Shown one piece after another: positions 1 through 11,362 of a stretch of DNA of 31,827 nucleotides. How positions within the stretch are numbered: the stretch's first letter is position 1; every line of letters starts with the position of its first letter. The stretch is from NCBI GenBank assembly GCA_013365365.1, contig JABVXU010000610.1, forward strand, positions 1 to 31,827. The letters are read 5' to 3'. This DNA comes from Cruorifilaria tuberocauda. Lineage: Eukaryota; Nematoda; Chromadorea; Rhabditida; Onchocercidae. A program made the position numbers and the translations under genes. The notes under the pieces are model-generated. The model was not told the origin of the DNA. It saw only the letters and a program-made list of their open reading frames with translations, and made no database searches.

Positions 1-190
1 TAAATAAATTATAATGTTAATAATAATAATAATATCAATGATAATATTAATAATAATAATGATAATGTGCTGATGATAAATGACAATGATGATGATAGTG
101 ATACAAAATACTGGAATAACAACTAGATGATGATGATGATGTGATGATGATGATAATAGTGCAAGATATTGAAATAACAACTGATAAACG
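1..190. repeat. Degenerate TAA/GATGAT simple-sequence repeat
   Basis: Runs of AAT, GAT and ATG triplets. A segment near 88-127 (GATGATGATAGTG ... AATAACAACT) recurs imperfectly near 145-182, so a roughly 50-bp block was duplicated inside the simple repeat. No coding potential is seen. Confidence 0.7.
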
Positions 191-771
191 TATGACTCTT
201 TAAAAAAAAATATTTTTGCAGTAATCGCTCTCGTCATTTTTCCTGTGTAAACAAAACAAAATTTAAAAAAAACTGAAATTATTATTATTACTATTATTAT
301 CATTGCTGCTAATCATTTTGATATGAAAATGTTTATTTATCATTTTTTGAGAGCAACTACTGAAAAATACCATTTAATTGATAATAATATTTGTATCAAT
401 GATAAATTTATCAGAAAAGTTCTAATAGTTTTAATTGCCAAAAGAAAAATTTTAATAGCCGAAAATTAATTGGTTTTTTGGAAAAGAAAAATTAAATCAT
501 GAAATTATAATTATTGAAGTGAAAGAAAAAAAAACAAGTATCTTTTTTTTTAATTTATTTTTTAATTAAGTGATTTTTTTATCATTCACAAATTATCATT
601 GTAACTTTTTCATGTAACTTTATCATTTTTGATCTAATCCTGAATAAAATTATGCGTATAGAAGATTACTCGAATTATAAAAGTTATAAATAACTATTCT
701 AAAAGCTATAAAAGATTACTCTTTCTCATTTCATTATGATCAATTAAGTTTCACTTCGAGTAATCATCTAT

Positions 772-944
772 TTATTTATGTATATATTTTATTTTATGAT
801 AGGAAGCATAAATATTTATCATATTACTTATTCTCTTATATAGTATATTACTCTACTTATTTATGTATATATTTTATTTTATTTTATGATAGGAAGCATA
901 AATATTTATCATATTACTTATTATCTTATATAGTATCTTACTCT
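772..944. repeat. Two-copy direct repeat, ~85 bp
   Basis: Copy 1 is 772-854 and copy 2 is 857-944. They are nearly identical apart from a 5-bp ATTTT insertion in copy 2 and two substitutions (TTCTCTTA/TTATCTTA and TAGTATAT/TAGTATCT). The high identity suggests a recent tandem duplication. Confidence 0.9.
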
Positions 945-1780
945 TATTAGCTAATTTTAGGTTTCTATTCCAAATGGTAGCAAAACCATGCAAATCTTTT
1001 CCACTTTCAAGCGGAAAAAAAAACTATTGCAGTATAATTTTTGCTATAAAGAACTCTACAATTCTTATCAGTCTTATTCATTTATTACTTTTTATTACTT
1101 ATCTTTAAATATTTCAAATAAGTACTTGTGAAAAAACAAATACAATTTAAAACTCAAGTATTATATTTTCAGTGATAAAATTGTGATAAAGTTTGATTTG
1201 CAAATGAGAAAAAAAAATTTTAATCAATTTGTTAAAATTAATCAGAACAAGAGGTGATGCTGATGATGCTATAGGACACATCACATGGAAATGAATTGTC
1301 TTCATGTATCAATCCCCTTCCTTGTCTACTACTATAAGCGAGCTTTTATTAATAATTGTAAGTGAATGTAAGTAAGTATATTATAAAAGATTTCGTCGAT
1401 AATCTTCTACTGATTGAAGTGTGGTGGAGAGAATGATGCATATGAGTGAGTAAGTTGCTAGTTGTTAAAGCATATCGACAATCGCGCACGTATCATGCAA
1501 GCTTCTTCCATGCATTTCCTCTTCCATGAAAGACCCATCTGTTCCGATTACTTAATTACATTAAGTAAAAGCATTGTTACTACAATAGCAATAAAATGAT
1601 AATAAATCTTTTAATAATTTATTTTCTCATTTATAATTTATGAAGAAAAAAAAAATCAATTACTAAAAGGAAATTTAAATTTCAACAAAAATTTTTGATA
1701 AGAAAAAAAATCTGAACGTGGAATATATATGTATATGAATACGTGGAAACGTATTCATAGATTGGCTCAGATATGCTCAG

Positions 1781-2060
1781 TTATCAATATTATCAATTTC
1801 AATATTAGTTATCAATATAATCAATTTCTAATATGTATTATCAATATAATCAATTTCTAATATGTATTATCAATATAATCAATTTCCAATATGAGTTATC
1901 AATATTATCAGTTTCCAATATGAGTTATCAATATAATCAATTTCCAATATGAGTTATCAATATTATCAATTTCCAATATGCATTATCAATATTATCAATT
2001 TCCAATATGCTTTATCAATATAATCAATTTCCAATATGAGTTATCAATATAATCAATTTC
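1781..2060. repeat. 29-bp minisatellite, ten copies
   Basis: Tandem units begin TTATCAATATAATCAATTTC followed by CAATATGAG or a variant (TAATATGTA, CAATATGCA). Ten copies are counted: the first is 28 bp, the next eight are 29 bp and the last is a 20-bp partial. Units differ at an A/T position in the core and at the last two bases. No open frame crosses the array. Confidence 0.95.
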
Positions 2061-2240
2061 GAATTTTTTATCAAGTTCTGTTATTCTTAAAATGATAAAT
2101 GTTGATGAGAAATTTTGTTGAATTGAAAACAAAAAAAAATGATAATAGTATATATTATTGTATAGATGGAAAAAAAAAATCTTTTTAAACCATAATCTTC
2201 TTTTTTTCCTCCGATATTTTAATCCTTTTCTCTTTCTTTT

Positions 2241-2265
2241 TCTCTCTCTCTCTCTCTCTCTCTCT
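2241..2265. repeat. (TC)n microsatellite
   Basis: Uninterrupted TC dinucleotide run of 25 bp inside a longer pyrimidine tract that begins near 2224. Confidence 0.95.
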
Positions 2266-2839
2266 GTTTGTTTCTCGTTCCATCAATCCGAATCACATAC
2301 ATTTTGTCACATTTTTCATTGGATAATCTGGATGTTCAGAATTCAGAAAGAAAGAAGTGAAAGTGATGTAAACAGTGGATGATGATATAGTAGTCTATTG
2401 AATTTAAGATATTTTAAGCATCATTGAATTCTGTTAAAAGCACAATTGATAGAGTAATAAATAATCATAACAGGAAGAGTTTGAAAAGGTGGAAATACGG
2501 CTCGATGGGCACATGCAATTGCTGTCCATTCTTTTTCCTCTCTCATCATCATTATTATATTGTTTGAAGAGTAAAATTAGCGATTATTAGGGGATTTGTA
2601 GAAAGATTTTTATTCAAAGCACATTTGCAAGTTGTAAAGTTGGAAATGTTATTGAATGAAAATTGTATAGGAGATTTCTAAAAAAAAATTTTTATATTAT
2701 TAGATAATAAAGAAATTCTGTTAAGTATAATAGTAAAAAGTATGAATAGAGGTAATGATGATGAGTATAATAGAAGCATAATGAAAGTAAAGTATAATTC
2801 AAGGTAGAAGCTCTTTTTTCCTCCTTCTTCAAATAACTT

Positions 2840-3030
2840 TTAACTCTAAACAGATTTTACTTAGTTGAAGTTAGATGTAATAGAAAGTAAAAGTTCCTGT
2901 TTTGTTTTTTCTTTAATAATCTTTTACCCTAAACAGATTTTACTTGTACGAAGATAAGTATGATGGAAAGCAAAAGTTTCTAGCTTTATTTTTCCTTTAA
3001 ATCATTATTACTCTAAATCAGACTTTACTT
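2840..3030. repeat. Imperfect ~90-bp tandem repeat, 2+ copies
   Basis: The block with AACAGATTTTACTT, then a GAAG/GATGTAATAGAAAG segment, then AAAAGTT and a T-rich tail occurs at about 2840-2928 and again at about 2929-3008. A third truncated start (CTCTAAATCAGACTTTACTT) lies at 3011-3030. Copies are diverged, so this is an old duplication. Confidence 0.7.
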
Positions 3031-3224
3031 AGATTATTTCAAATATTGTAAATTTTTATTGGCAATAATTGAGTTGATAAAAAAATGCTTATCATAAATA
3101 AACTGGCACTGATAAGCTGATAAGCTAGCACTGATAAATTAGCAATTATTCTAATTATCTAATTTTTTTTTTTATGAAATTTGTTTCTATTTTTTATTCA
3201 AAATTCATATAAATCCTTAATCCG

Positions 3225-3259
3225 TCTCTCTCTCTCTCTCTCCCTCACTCTCTCTCTCT
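3225..3259. repeat. Interrupted (TC)n microsatellite
   Basis: TC dinucleotides broken once by CCCTCA. Confidence 0.9.
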
Positions 3260-3481
3260 GATAATCAATTAATCATTTCAATGATAATATTGAAGAAATG
3301 ATTTGCTTATATAAAAGCCATGAGAAGAGTGGTTGCTATGGTAGAGGATTAGTTTTACCATTCATGATTTCGTCTCATACATATACACATTTCACATTTA
3401 TCATATTTCAGATTATTTTTATTTTCAAAATGATAATTTGTTTTTCATCATCCTGAAGATCATCGATTGAACACAAAATAC

Positions 3482-3484
<3 letters not shown>

Positions 3485-3512
<28 letters not shown>
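3485..3512. repeat. (GA)n microsatellite
   Basis: Fourteen uninterrupted GA units, in the opposite orientation to the TC tract 230 bp upstream. Confidence 0.95.
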
Positions 3513-3516
<4 letters not shown>

Positions 3517-4161
3517 GGAAAGAAAAGAGGTCACAATTCATGAATCATATTTCGCAATTAAACAATTTTAAAATGATCTTGAATTTTTCAACAACGCTAA
3601 TGATGCGACCATTTCAGGTACATATAAAATAATCGTTACCTTTTTCGCAAACAATAAGATAATATGATGAAATTAGTAATCATTGATGATTGATTACTAC
3701 TATACTTAATTGATTAATTTCAATGTCATATTATTATTTCATTCTTAGAGTTGAAGAAAAAAAAATCATGGTAACACCGTTGAAATCATGATAATAATCG
3801 CGATTTAAAAAAAAATTTTAATTGTTTTTTTGATTTATCATTCTGTGCTAATGTACTTTTTATCAGGCTTAAATTTAAATTAATTTAAAATTTCTTTATC
3901 ATTTGATTGATAACAAATGTTCATTTGCTGAGCTAATTATTAATGCAGTTTATGCCTCTAATTACAGTTTTGTTAAAAAATTAGCATAATTAATGATGAG
4001 CGACAAAATGATACAATTAGCATTAAAATAGTAGCTGATTTAACTCGCCGAAAAGATCACCGATGATACCGGTTGATACCGTTCCGTTCATTCATTTTCC
4101 GCTTTCTTCTAGCAATTCTTATCCTTTTGTAAACATGCAACTAATTTGACAGAAACAAGCA

Positions 4162-4163
<2 letters not shown>

Positions 4164-4197
<34 letters not shown>

Positions 4198-4236
4198 CCG
4201 TTTTCCGTCACCCCTCCTTCCTTCCTTCCTTCCTTT
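4164..4236. repeat. (CT)n and (CTTC)n microsatellites
   Basis: A CT run at 4164-4193 is followed after a short spacer by CTTC tetranucleotides at about 4214-4236. The open frame across it is a by-product of the repeat. Confidence 0.93.
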
Positions 4237-4693
4237 CTCGTCTATATTTTCCTCTTCCATCAAAAGGATCCGTTCGTTATATTCTTTCCGGAATTCCTGA
4301 TATACTACTATGTTTTTTTTTTCTTCCGCTAATTTGTCTTGTTTCAGTCAACAGGAATTGAATATATTCTGGTCTGGTCTCGAATTGAATGAAATGGAAT
4401 TCATGCATTGAAATTAAATCAAAGCTGAATACTGAAATGATGATTAATTAATTATCGATTCATTCTAATTTAATTTATACGAAATACATACATATATATA
4501 TATAAAAGATGTAATTAAATTACACAACGAATATTATTTTACATTACTGAATAAAATAATATCTTCCCATTTTTTTTGTTTTGCTTGATTCAATCAAAAA
4601 TGCTTAAATCGACTTTTCGCTTTTTGTTTGAAATTTATTTGAAAGTGAATAAGCTATGCCAGTAGAGAGTGGAAGAAAATGTTAAGAAGCTAA

Positions 4694-4894
4694 ATGCATG
4701 TGATGTTAGCGCTATCAATAGCTCTAACAGTGTTCTGTTTACAGTGTGTTAATGCAAATGAGCACCTGAATTGCATGAAATTCAAACCGGATATTGCTCC
4801 TTTACATTCCATACTTGAATTAAATTCAAATTTAATGTTTAAAAATTTTTCACTAATCAAATATGTAGTATTCATGTACAGTAATGAATTTTAA
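4694..4894 (+). CDS. Candidate short secreted protein ORF (weak)
   Basis: A 66-codon frame whose first 22 residues look like a secretion signal: MHVMLALSIALTVFCLQCV followed by NANEH, with a plausible cleavage after VNA. The remainder has two Cys or fewer, is not recognisable, and becomes AT-rich and low-complexity after about residue 45, where an intron could begin. A 9-codon upstream ATG frame starts at 4656. I found no convincing trans-splice acceptor immediately upstream and no downstream exon. The reverse strand also has an open frame here, which weakens the case. It could be the first exon of a small secreted protein or chance. Confidence 0.22.
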   Translation: MHVMLALSIALTVFCLQCVNANEHLNCMKFKPDIAPLHSILELNSNLMFKNFSLIKYVVFMYSNEF

Positions 4895-5302
4895 CTTTGA
4901 GATGCTATCGATTTTTATTTTTGATTTAGGTAATTCCGATTAATATTAATATGTGAAATTTTTGAATTATTTGAAATGATAACTGCTTTTTGTATTAGCT
5001 TACTAAGCCAAATGAAATTATCCAGAATATCTCAGAATTTATCCTAGAATTATCCTAAAATTAAATAATTTTTAATAAGTTAGAAATTTCAGAATTGCAA
5101 TCTTTTTTGTAATACTAATAAAAATAATCATTGTAATAAACTTTTGATTACTGATAAAATGCATGTAATTGATGAATAATGAAGTGATTCATACCTTAAC
5201 CTTTCATGATTTATAATTTTTTCAAAAATTTAGAAAGATTTCAAAAGGAGAATTACGGTACCTCGTTATATGGTTTTCAAAGTAATCAATCATTTTGAAA
5301 AG

Positions 5303-5380
5303 ATTGGATGAGAAGTGATTGTTGGATGATCTGCAGTTCAAGGAGGTCATCCAACTCTTCTAATCCACTTCATGTGCAAT
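5303..5380 (+). ncRNA. Imperfect hairpin resembling a miRNA precursor (candidate)
   Basis: Inverted arms fold into a stem of about 78 nt. ATTG (5303-5306) pairs with CAAT (5377-5380), GAAGTG (5312-5317) with CACTTC (5366-5371), and GTTGGATGA (5321-5329) with TCATCCAAC (5347-5355). The terminal loop is about 17 nt, with a several-nt bulge in the 3' arm. The patch is less AT-rich than its surroundings. I do not recognise either arm as a known miRNA; it could be an unconstrained inverted repeat. Confidence 0.25.
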
Positions 5381-7042
5381 ACTTTTGCATTCGTTGATGA
5401 ATAAATTATGCATTTTTTTTTTTTTTTTTTTGGAGTGCAAAATTAATAATTATTCAAATATGATAGAGAAACATTTATCAAAATTTTGATCAATGATTGT
5501 TTGATCAAATTGATTGATCATTTCAATCTCTAATTATTTTAAATTAAATTTCTATCAAGGTATAAATGTTAATTTCAAAATTTTAACCTTACAATGATTG
5601 CACAGTGATAATCGATGATAATTATTAGTATTTTAAAATTTAATGATAATTTAAACTTTTTAAATTACATGCTGATATGATATCAAAAGAAGTATTGCAT
5701 TACAGCGAACTGAATGATTCGAAGAATTTTTATCACATTTTTTTTTTTATAAATTAAATTTGCAATTCTTTCATGCCTTGATTGATCGATTTCGAAACGC
5801 TGAAAGCTGTAAAAAAATTTTTAATTAAAATAGCACAATGTAAGACTAGTCTTATATTGGAAAAAATTAGAGTTTGTTAGTTGTTCATGTTTACATTCAG
5901 GTTCATGCACAGTTGTTGCTTTAGAAGTTCACGTTCACGTTTACATTCACGCAGATCTGTAACTCACGTACGTTTAGCAATGATTAAAAACTCATTCGTT
6001 TTTTAATTTTATCTTGTCAAATTGACGAAATATCACTTTTATTCGAAAAATTTTTCCAAATATTCTCGATCTAAATAAGATTTTTCCATGAACTATCAAT
6101 AAAATTATAATTTCATGATGGATTTTTCCTTTCATCGAAATTTCCATCTCAATTTGTTTGAATAATTTTAAAATTTTCTTTGCTGATAAACTGTTAAAAT
6201 AAACAAACTTAAGTAATTTTATTTTCAATTTAAGGCATAATCGAAAATTTTTAGCAAAATGGAAAAACAAGCCGTATGATTTAAAATAGTTTCCAAATTA
6301 GTTTTCCTTCTTTAACTATAATTTAATTTATCTTCAATACACATGCACATGTATTTACCGATCGTACGTACGTATTTACCTATCGCACCGATTTACTAAA
6401 CCAGTAATTCTCTAAATCTCTTCAAATTTAAAAATAAATCTATTGAAATTCAACTTTCATTCTCAGATCACTTAAATACAATTCATTTCTTCTCGAATAG
6501 TCATTACCATACAGAATCATGGATGACCATTGGCTCGCATGTGACCAGAACAAACCACTTATGTAGACAATAAACTTTTAGACAGAATTTCAAACAATAG
6601 TTTTGTTCAGTGCAAAAGGTTCATAAAGATTAAAAATAAAAGATTAGTATTTTAGTCTGATCGAAAAGAATGCTTCATATTTAAACTTACATATATATCA
6701 ATTAGGATAAAATAGTGAAAGTAAAATTTTAATAAAATTTATTAATGAAAAAAAAAGAAGCAAAAGTAAATTATTATAAGTGTTAAAATTTTAATGGATA
6801 AATTATTGTTTTTTTTAGTAATTAATCGATCAGAAAATAAAATTACTTGTCATTGTGTTAAATTAACAAAAAAAAAAAAAATTCCCCGCAAAAATTAAAA
6901 GGTAAATAGAAATTAACATATCGGAAATATTGATTAAATACTAAAATTAAATATAGTCCTTCGGGTTTCATCGGAACGATCGTTATATTTTCTAATTTTT
7001 AAATTTGAGTTTCATCCCAAAAAAGTTTTGATTGTAAAACTA

Positions 7043-7112
7043 GCTAATATAGGCTAATAGGCTGTAAGTTTATTTTGGCTAATACAGGCTAATAGGCTGT
7101 AAGTTTATTTTG
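7043..7112. repeat. 35-bp tandem repeat, two copies
   Basis: Copies at 7043-7077 and 7078-7112 (GCTAATATAGGCTAATAGG ...) differ at one position (ATAT versus ATAC). Each copy contains a smaller internal GGCTAATA repeat. Confidence 0.92.
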
Positions 7113-7280
7113 AAAATTTCTCTGCAAACAATAATAACTATCATTGCTGCTATTACATACCTCTAATGATAGTGATAATGATTAATAGCTGACAATAATA
7201 GTGACAGTAATTTCAAAGTAAATATTTCTTCTGAACGATTATATAGTTGGAAAATTGAAGAATGGATTTAATGATACGCT

Positions 7281-7350
7281 GTAGGTAGTAGACAGGTAGA
7301 CAGGTAGATAGGTAGAGGTAGGTAGAGGTAGAGGTAGAGGTAGAAGTAGT
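7281..7350. repeat. GGTAGA/GGTAGACA minisatellite
   Basis: Short tandem units of GGTAGA with variant GGTAGACA and GGTAGATA units. It produces the artefactual Ser-Thr-rich reverse-strand frames. Confidence 0.9.
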
Positions 7351-7740
7351 ACGATGACCCAAACTATCAGATAATAGGCTTGAAGAGATTTTGGTGTTTG
7401 GTGATAATGAGGGTGGAAGATTGCTACCGATGATGACTCGGACACTCGGATTTTCCACCAGTTCACCGGTGGTAAAAGAAATGAAGAATATACCTCAAGG
7501 CCAAACCTAATTGCCCGATGACAACCGCCAACTATTCTTAGTTTACCTCAACGAGCACTTAACCAAATCGTCTATTCGACAACAGTAATGTTTGCAAGTG
7601 TCAGGGACTATTTCTAACTGTAATTTCAAATTATTACTTACAATTTAAGGAATTAATTGAAGTTAACTTAGAAAAAAAATTAACTCAATCATTTCAAATT
7701 AATTTTAATTGCAAGAATACTTTGAAATAAGTAAGTAACT

Positions 7741-7852
7741 TTAAATGTTGTATAAATTAAATTACTAATATTTAAATTTAAATGTTGTATAAATTAAACT
7801 ACTAATATTTAAATTTAAATGTTGTATAAATTAAACTACTAATATTTAAATT
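7741..7852. repeat. 37-bp tandem repeat, three copies
   Basis: Units start at 7741, 7778 and 7815 (TTAAATGTTGTATAAATTAA ... ACTAATATTTAAA). They are almost identical, with one substitution in the first copy. Confidence 0.93.
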
Positions 7853-8467
7853 TTTCCTACAAATTTCTCTCTTTTTTTTCATATTAAAAATTATGAAATA
7901 TATAAATTAATAAAATTAATACTAATGAAATACTTAAATTGAAAAAGAAAAATATAATTTTCAAATTGTTTACACAAATTGGAATAACGCTATTATTTTT
8001 TGGTAATTTCTGAAATTTAGGATAAAAATATATTTTTAATTTGTTTTGCGAGAAAAAAAAAGTGAGGTGATCGGAAAACAACGTGAAATTGCAGGAAAAA
8101 ATTATGCAAAACCTTTTCGAAAAAAAAAAACAGTTTTGGAAAAACAAACGATCACACGAAATTGACATTGATTTGTTACTAACCAAACGAAGCAAACAAT
8201 TCTTCAATCGTTTTAATCGATTAATAAAAATAAAATTAAAAAAAAAAAAACCTTTCTGAGGTCATTTCATATATACAAGAAAAGTAATACTTTCACTTTA
8301 CGTTAATGTGATTATACAACCGTGGCGAAAAATGATGGAATAGTTGAAGAGGAAGAAATTTTTTTCCGATTGAAAAATATATTTCAGTTATTTGACGAAC
8401 GGAAAATTAATTTTTACTACAAAAAAAGAAACGAATATATTTGTTGTTGAGGAGAATGAACTGTCTA

Positions 8468-8840
8468 TTGATAAGGTTAGATAAAGTGAAAAAGTAACCT
8501 TAACGAAATGTTCTGTTGATAAGGTTAGATAAAGTGAAAAAGTAACCTTAACGAAATGTTCTGTTGATAAGGTTAGATAAAGTGAAAAAGTAACCTTAAT
8601 GAAATGTTCTGTTAATAAGGTTAAATAAAGTGAAAAAGTAATCTTATCAGAGAAAATACATAGAAAAAATTAGCCTTATAAGGGAAAATAAGTAGAAAGG
8701 GTGAACTTATCAGAAAAAAATTAATGGAACAAGAAACCTTATCAGAGAAAATGACTGGGAAAAGTAACCTTATCGGAGAAAGTAAATGGAAAAAGTAACC
8801 GTATCAGAGAGAAAAAAAGTAAAGAAAGTAATCTTATTAG
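8468..8840. repeat. 48-bp satellite, four copies, then degenerate units
   Basis: Near-perfect 48-bp units start at 8468, 8516, 8564 and 8612. Units 1-3 carry TAAGGTTA and TAACCTTA, an 8-bp inverted repeat around a 15-nt spacer, so each could form a hairpin; unit 4 has decayed arms. The array then decays into units of about 30-35 bp that keep the AACCTTATCAGAGAAAA core to about 8840. GATAAG and its complement CTTATC recur throughout. Confidence 0.9.
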
Positions 8841-8992
8841 TGAAATATACTTTTAATTTCATTTATATTCAAATACCATTCATTGCAAAAACGATTTTCA
8901 TTATTTACTAGTTATTATTAGAGTGATAATTAGATCAGAATAATGATTGATTGAATAGTTGAAGCGATCGAATAATTCCAATCATTGCAAAC

Positions 8993-9018
8993 TCATTCAT
9001 TCATTCATTCATTCATTC
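8993..9018. repeat. (ATTC)n tetranucleotide microsatellite
   Basis: About six TCAT/ATTC units. A separate 10-bp tandem pair (CCTGTTCATA twice) follows at 9061-9080. Confidence 0.9.
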
Positions 9019-9436
9019 CACTCATCAATTTTCCCATTATAGCAATTAATTGCTTTGCTACCTGTTCATACCTGTTCATATGCTAATTCTATTATTATGC
9101 AATATTATATTTCAATCGCTAAAAAAAAAGCGTATTAAAAGATTAGCTTGATTGATAATTCATCAAATAGGTTTTATCTTTAGATGATAAGCTGAGAGAA
9201 AGGAAGAAAAAAAAAAAACCTTCTACAAATATTTATGAAAAATAAACTTGAATGATAGGAATATTTTATGATAATTTCTGATAAGATAATTTCAATTTTT
9301 ATCATTATTCAATTTCAGATATTATCAATCAATGTATGCATTTGCATATTAACTAAAAGTTTCTCATAGCAAATAGAAATTCTCATAATTGATAGCTTTC
9401 AATGGTGTCAAATCCTATCAACTCTACAGGAGGGAT

Positions 9437-9437
<1 letters not shown>

Positions 9438-9481
<44 letters not shown>
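9438..9481. repeat. (GA)n microsatellite
   Basis: Forty-four bases of uninterrupted AG, the longest dinucleotide tract in the window. It creates a spurious Glu-Arg frame. Confidence 0.96.
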
Positions 9482-9482
<1 letters not shown>

Positions 9483-9678
9483 GAAATCTTTGTCATTTCA
9501 TGCTGTGCAAATTTGCTCTTTCGGCAAATATTTCCTTCACAACGAATAACAAAAAGGAAATTTTATTGAATAAATTTTAGTAAAGAGGTAAAAACACGTC
9601 AATTAACGTCAACGACAGATAAATATAACGTAAATGTTTGCAAAATTGTAATAAATGATGAGAGAAAGGGAGAGAGAA

Positions 9679-9684
<6 letters not shown>

Positions 9685-9709
<25 letters not shown>
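9685..9709. repeat. (GA)n microsatellite
   Basis: Twelve GA units in the same orientation as the tract at 9438, preceded by interrupted GA-rich sequence from 9658. Confidence 0.94.
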
Positions 9710-10432
9710 TTCTCACACAAATTTTATTACAGCAAAAGCAACAAGATAACAATGCATGTGAGCAATATACCTTTTGATTACTCCGATTTCATGTTTCAAC
9801 TTTTTCTATTCCCTCTTCTTACGGGGGGAAAATTTCCATCAAATGACAAAAATAGTTTAAAGAGGAATAAATAGTTTCTGATTGATCTTACCTTACAGTT
9901 AAATTAATACAATAAATGATTTGATCCATCGGATAACAAGCATGATGATCATTTTATTAATTATTTTACCTGTTACTTTGTGTATAAGAAAATAGCTTCA
10001 AGTTTAGAGGCTTTAAAATTTCAATTAGTTCGATTCTTAATTAAGAAATATTAATTTACCAAATTTTCCAGGTAGATGAATTCATGAAAACAGTTAAAAT
10101 TCATTTTCCAGATGAAAGTTTACCAAGTTCACTTCAGTGATCAAAAATAAATTGAAAAAAAGAGGACCTAAAGAATAAATACTTAAAGATTACTAAAATT
10201 GAATTACGATATAGATGATCTTAATTCATTTCAAATATTTCAAGTTAAATTTTTGAATTACTAAGATTTAAAAGAATCTTTTTGATAGAAAATAGAAATA
10301 GCTTTCGATAGAATTTACAATCTGTTACAGTGCTTTTATTATTTTCCAATGAAGGAGCTTTTTTCCATGCATTTCTCTTCACTTGTCCATTTGTTGCAAA
10401 ATTAATTTCCTTTATCCTCTGAAATCCTTTTC

Positions 10433-10467
<35 letters not shown>

Positions 10468-10485
10468 AAGTGGGAGAGAGAGAGG
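10433..10485. repeat. Interrupted (GA)n microsatellite
   Basis: AG dinucleotides broken by AAAG and GTGGG. The poly Ser-Leu frame on the reverse strand is an artefact of this tract. Confidence 0.93.
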
Positions 10486-11362
10486 GAAAAAACGAAAAAA
10501 AACGGATTAAAAAATGAAAAAAGGATAAATGCGAAGTGGAAAAAATAAACGATAATCGAGGACATCGAGCATTTGCATTTTAGCATTTGAAAATTTGAAA
10601 AAAAAACTGCCTGGCAAACAGGTTCGTTCATTGATCATTCTCACAGTTCATTCACAGCAGGGTGAAACGAAAAAAGTCTCAAGGATTATTGTAAATGTTT
10701 ATCAACTGTTGTTAACCTGCCATGTAACTTTATGAAATGGGAGAAAAATTTATATCTAATTTTTTTTCTTGTTAAATATAGCGATATTGATTGATTATTG
10801 ATTATCTACATTGATTTTTTATTGAAATATTTCTCGATGAATTATTGATTCTTCTAGATAGGCTAGATAGACTTGAGATGTAAAATAATCGCTTAAATTG
10901 AAATAACTTTTCATCAGAAGGTTAACAAAGTCTTAGCAAATTTCAAATCATCAAATGAGTAATATTGATACCAAGAATATATGGCTTAATAGAGGTGAAA
11001 GTTCAATAAAAACTGATATAATGTTCAAATTATAATTCCTATGAACATTCACATATAGTTATATAAATATTAATCCAATTGGGAATCGCTACTTCAAAGT
11101 TGGTGAATTCAGATAACCAAATCTCATCAATCCTTAACGATGTTAATTCAGAAGTATTATTATTATTGTTTTCATTTGAATAAAAATTTGCCATCTCGAA
11201 TCCATGCATATTATTTGGTAGTCGATTAATGTAGTGAACATTTCACAGAACTGATTTTTGTTTTTTGCGGATCAACCAGCCATTAAGCTTTAGATAATCT
11301 CTCATTTCCTTTTAACCTTAACAAAATATATCTTCTTTTCAATCATCTGTTAGTAGTCATAT

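Larger units (their letters stand above)
1..4690. other. Gene-poor AT-rich intergenic region, left part
   Basis: I see no supportable gene here. The short open frames (for example 2158-2382 and 4146-4361) exist only because CT repeats cannot form stop codons in some frames and they translate to poly Ser-Leu. A less AT-rich patch at about 1400-1545 holds only a 26-codon frame. Repeats within the region are listed separately. Confidence 0.7.
4895..11362. other. Gene-poor AT-rich intergenic region, right part
   Basis: No supportable protein gene or tRNA is seen. Open frames at 5992-6270, 7213-7458 and 7884-8207 (minus) are Lys/Phe/Ile/Asn-rich or Ser-Thr repeats without recognisable domains. 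Notable content: a hairpin at 5303-5380, tandem repeats at 7043, 7281, 7741 and 8468, an ATTC tetranucleotide at 8993, and GA tracts at 9438, 9685 and 10433. A less AT-rich patch at 7370-7580 contains a short CCACC/GGTGG inverted repeat but no convincing exon. Confidence 0.65.

Noticed and set aside
2158..2382. 74-codon plus-strand ORF
   Set aside because: Poly Ser-Leu from the CT microsatellite, with no domain, splice context or conservation argument.
4146..4361. 71-codon plus-strand ORF
   Set aside because: Created by the CT and CTTC repeats, which lack stops in this frame.
5992..6270. 92-codon minus-strand ORF
   Set aside because: Lys/Ile/Phe/Asn-rich chance frame in AT-rich DNA, with no recognisable motif and no acceptor before the ATG.
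7213..7466. Two overlapping minus-strand ORFs
   Set aside because: Their Ser-Thr or Pro-Leu repeats are read from the GGTAGA minisatellite. Two frames open over the same repeat argues for artefact.
7884..8207. 107-codon minus-strand ORF
   Set aside because: Longest frame in the left region, but Phe/Ile/Lys/Asn-dominated from poly-A/T runs; no domain or signal peptide that I could support.
9389..9580. Plus-strand ORF with (RE)n
   Set aside because: Glu-Arg repeat is the translation of the GA microsatellite.
10431..10631. 66-codon minus-strand ORF
   Set aside because: Poly Ser-Leu tail from the GA tract and no coding-like remainder.
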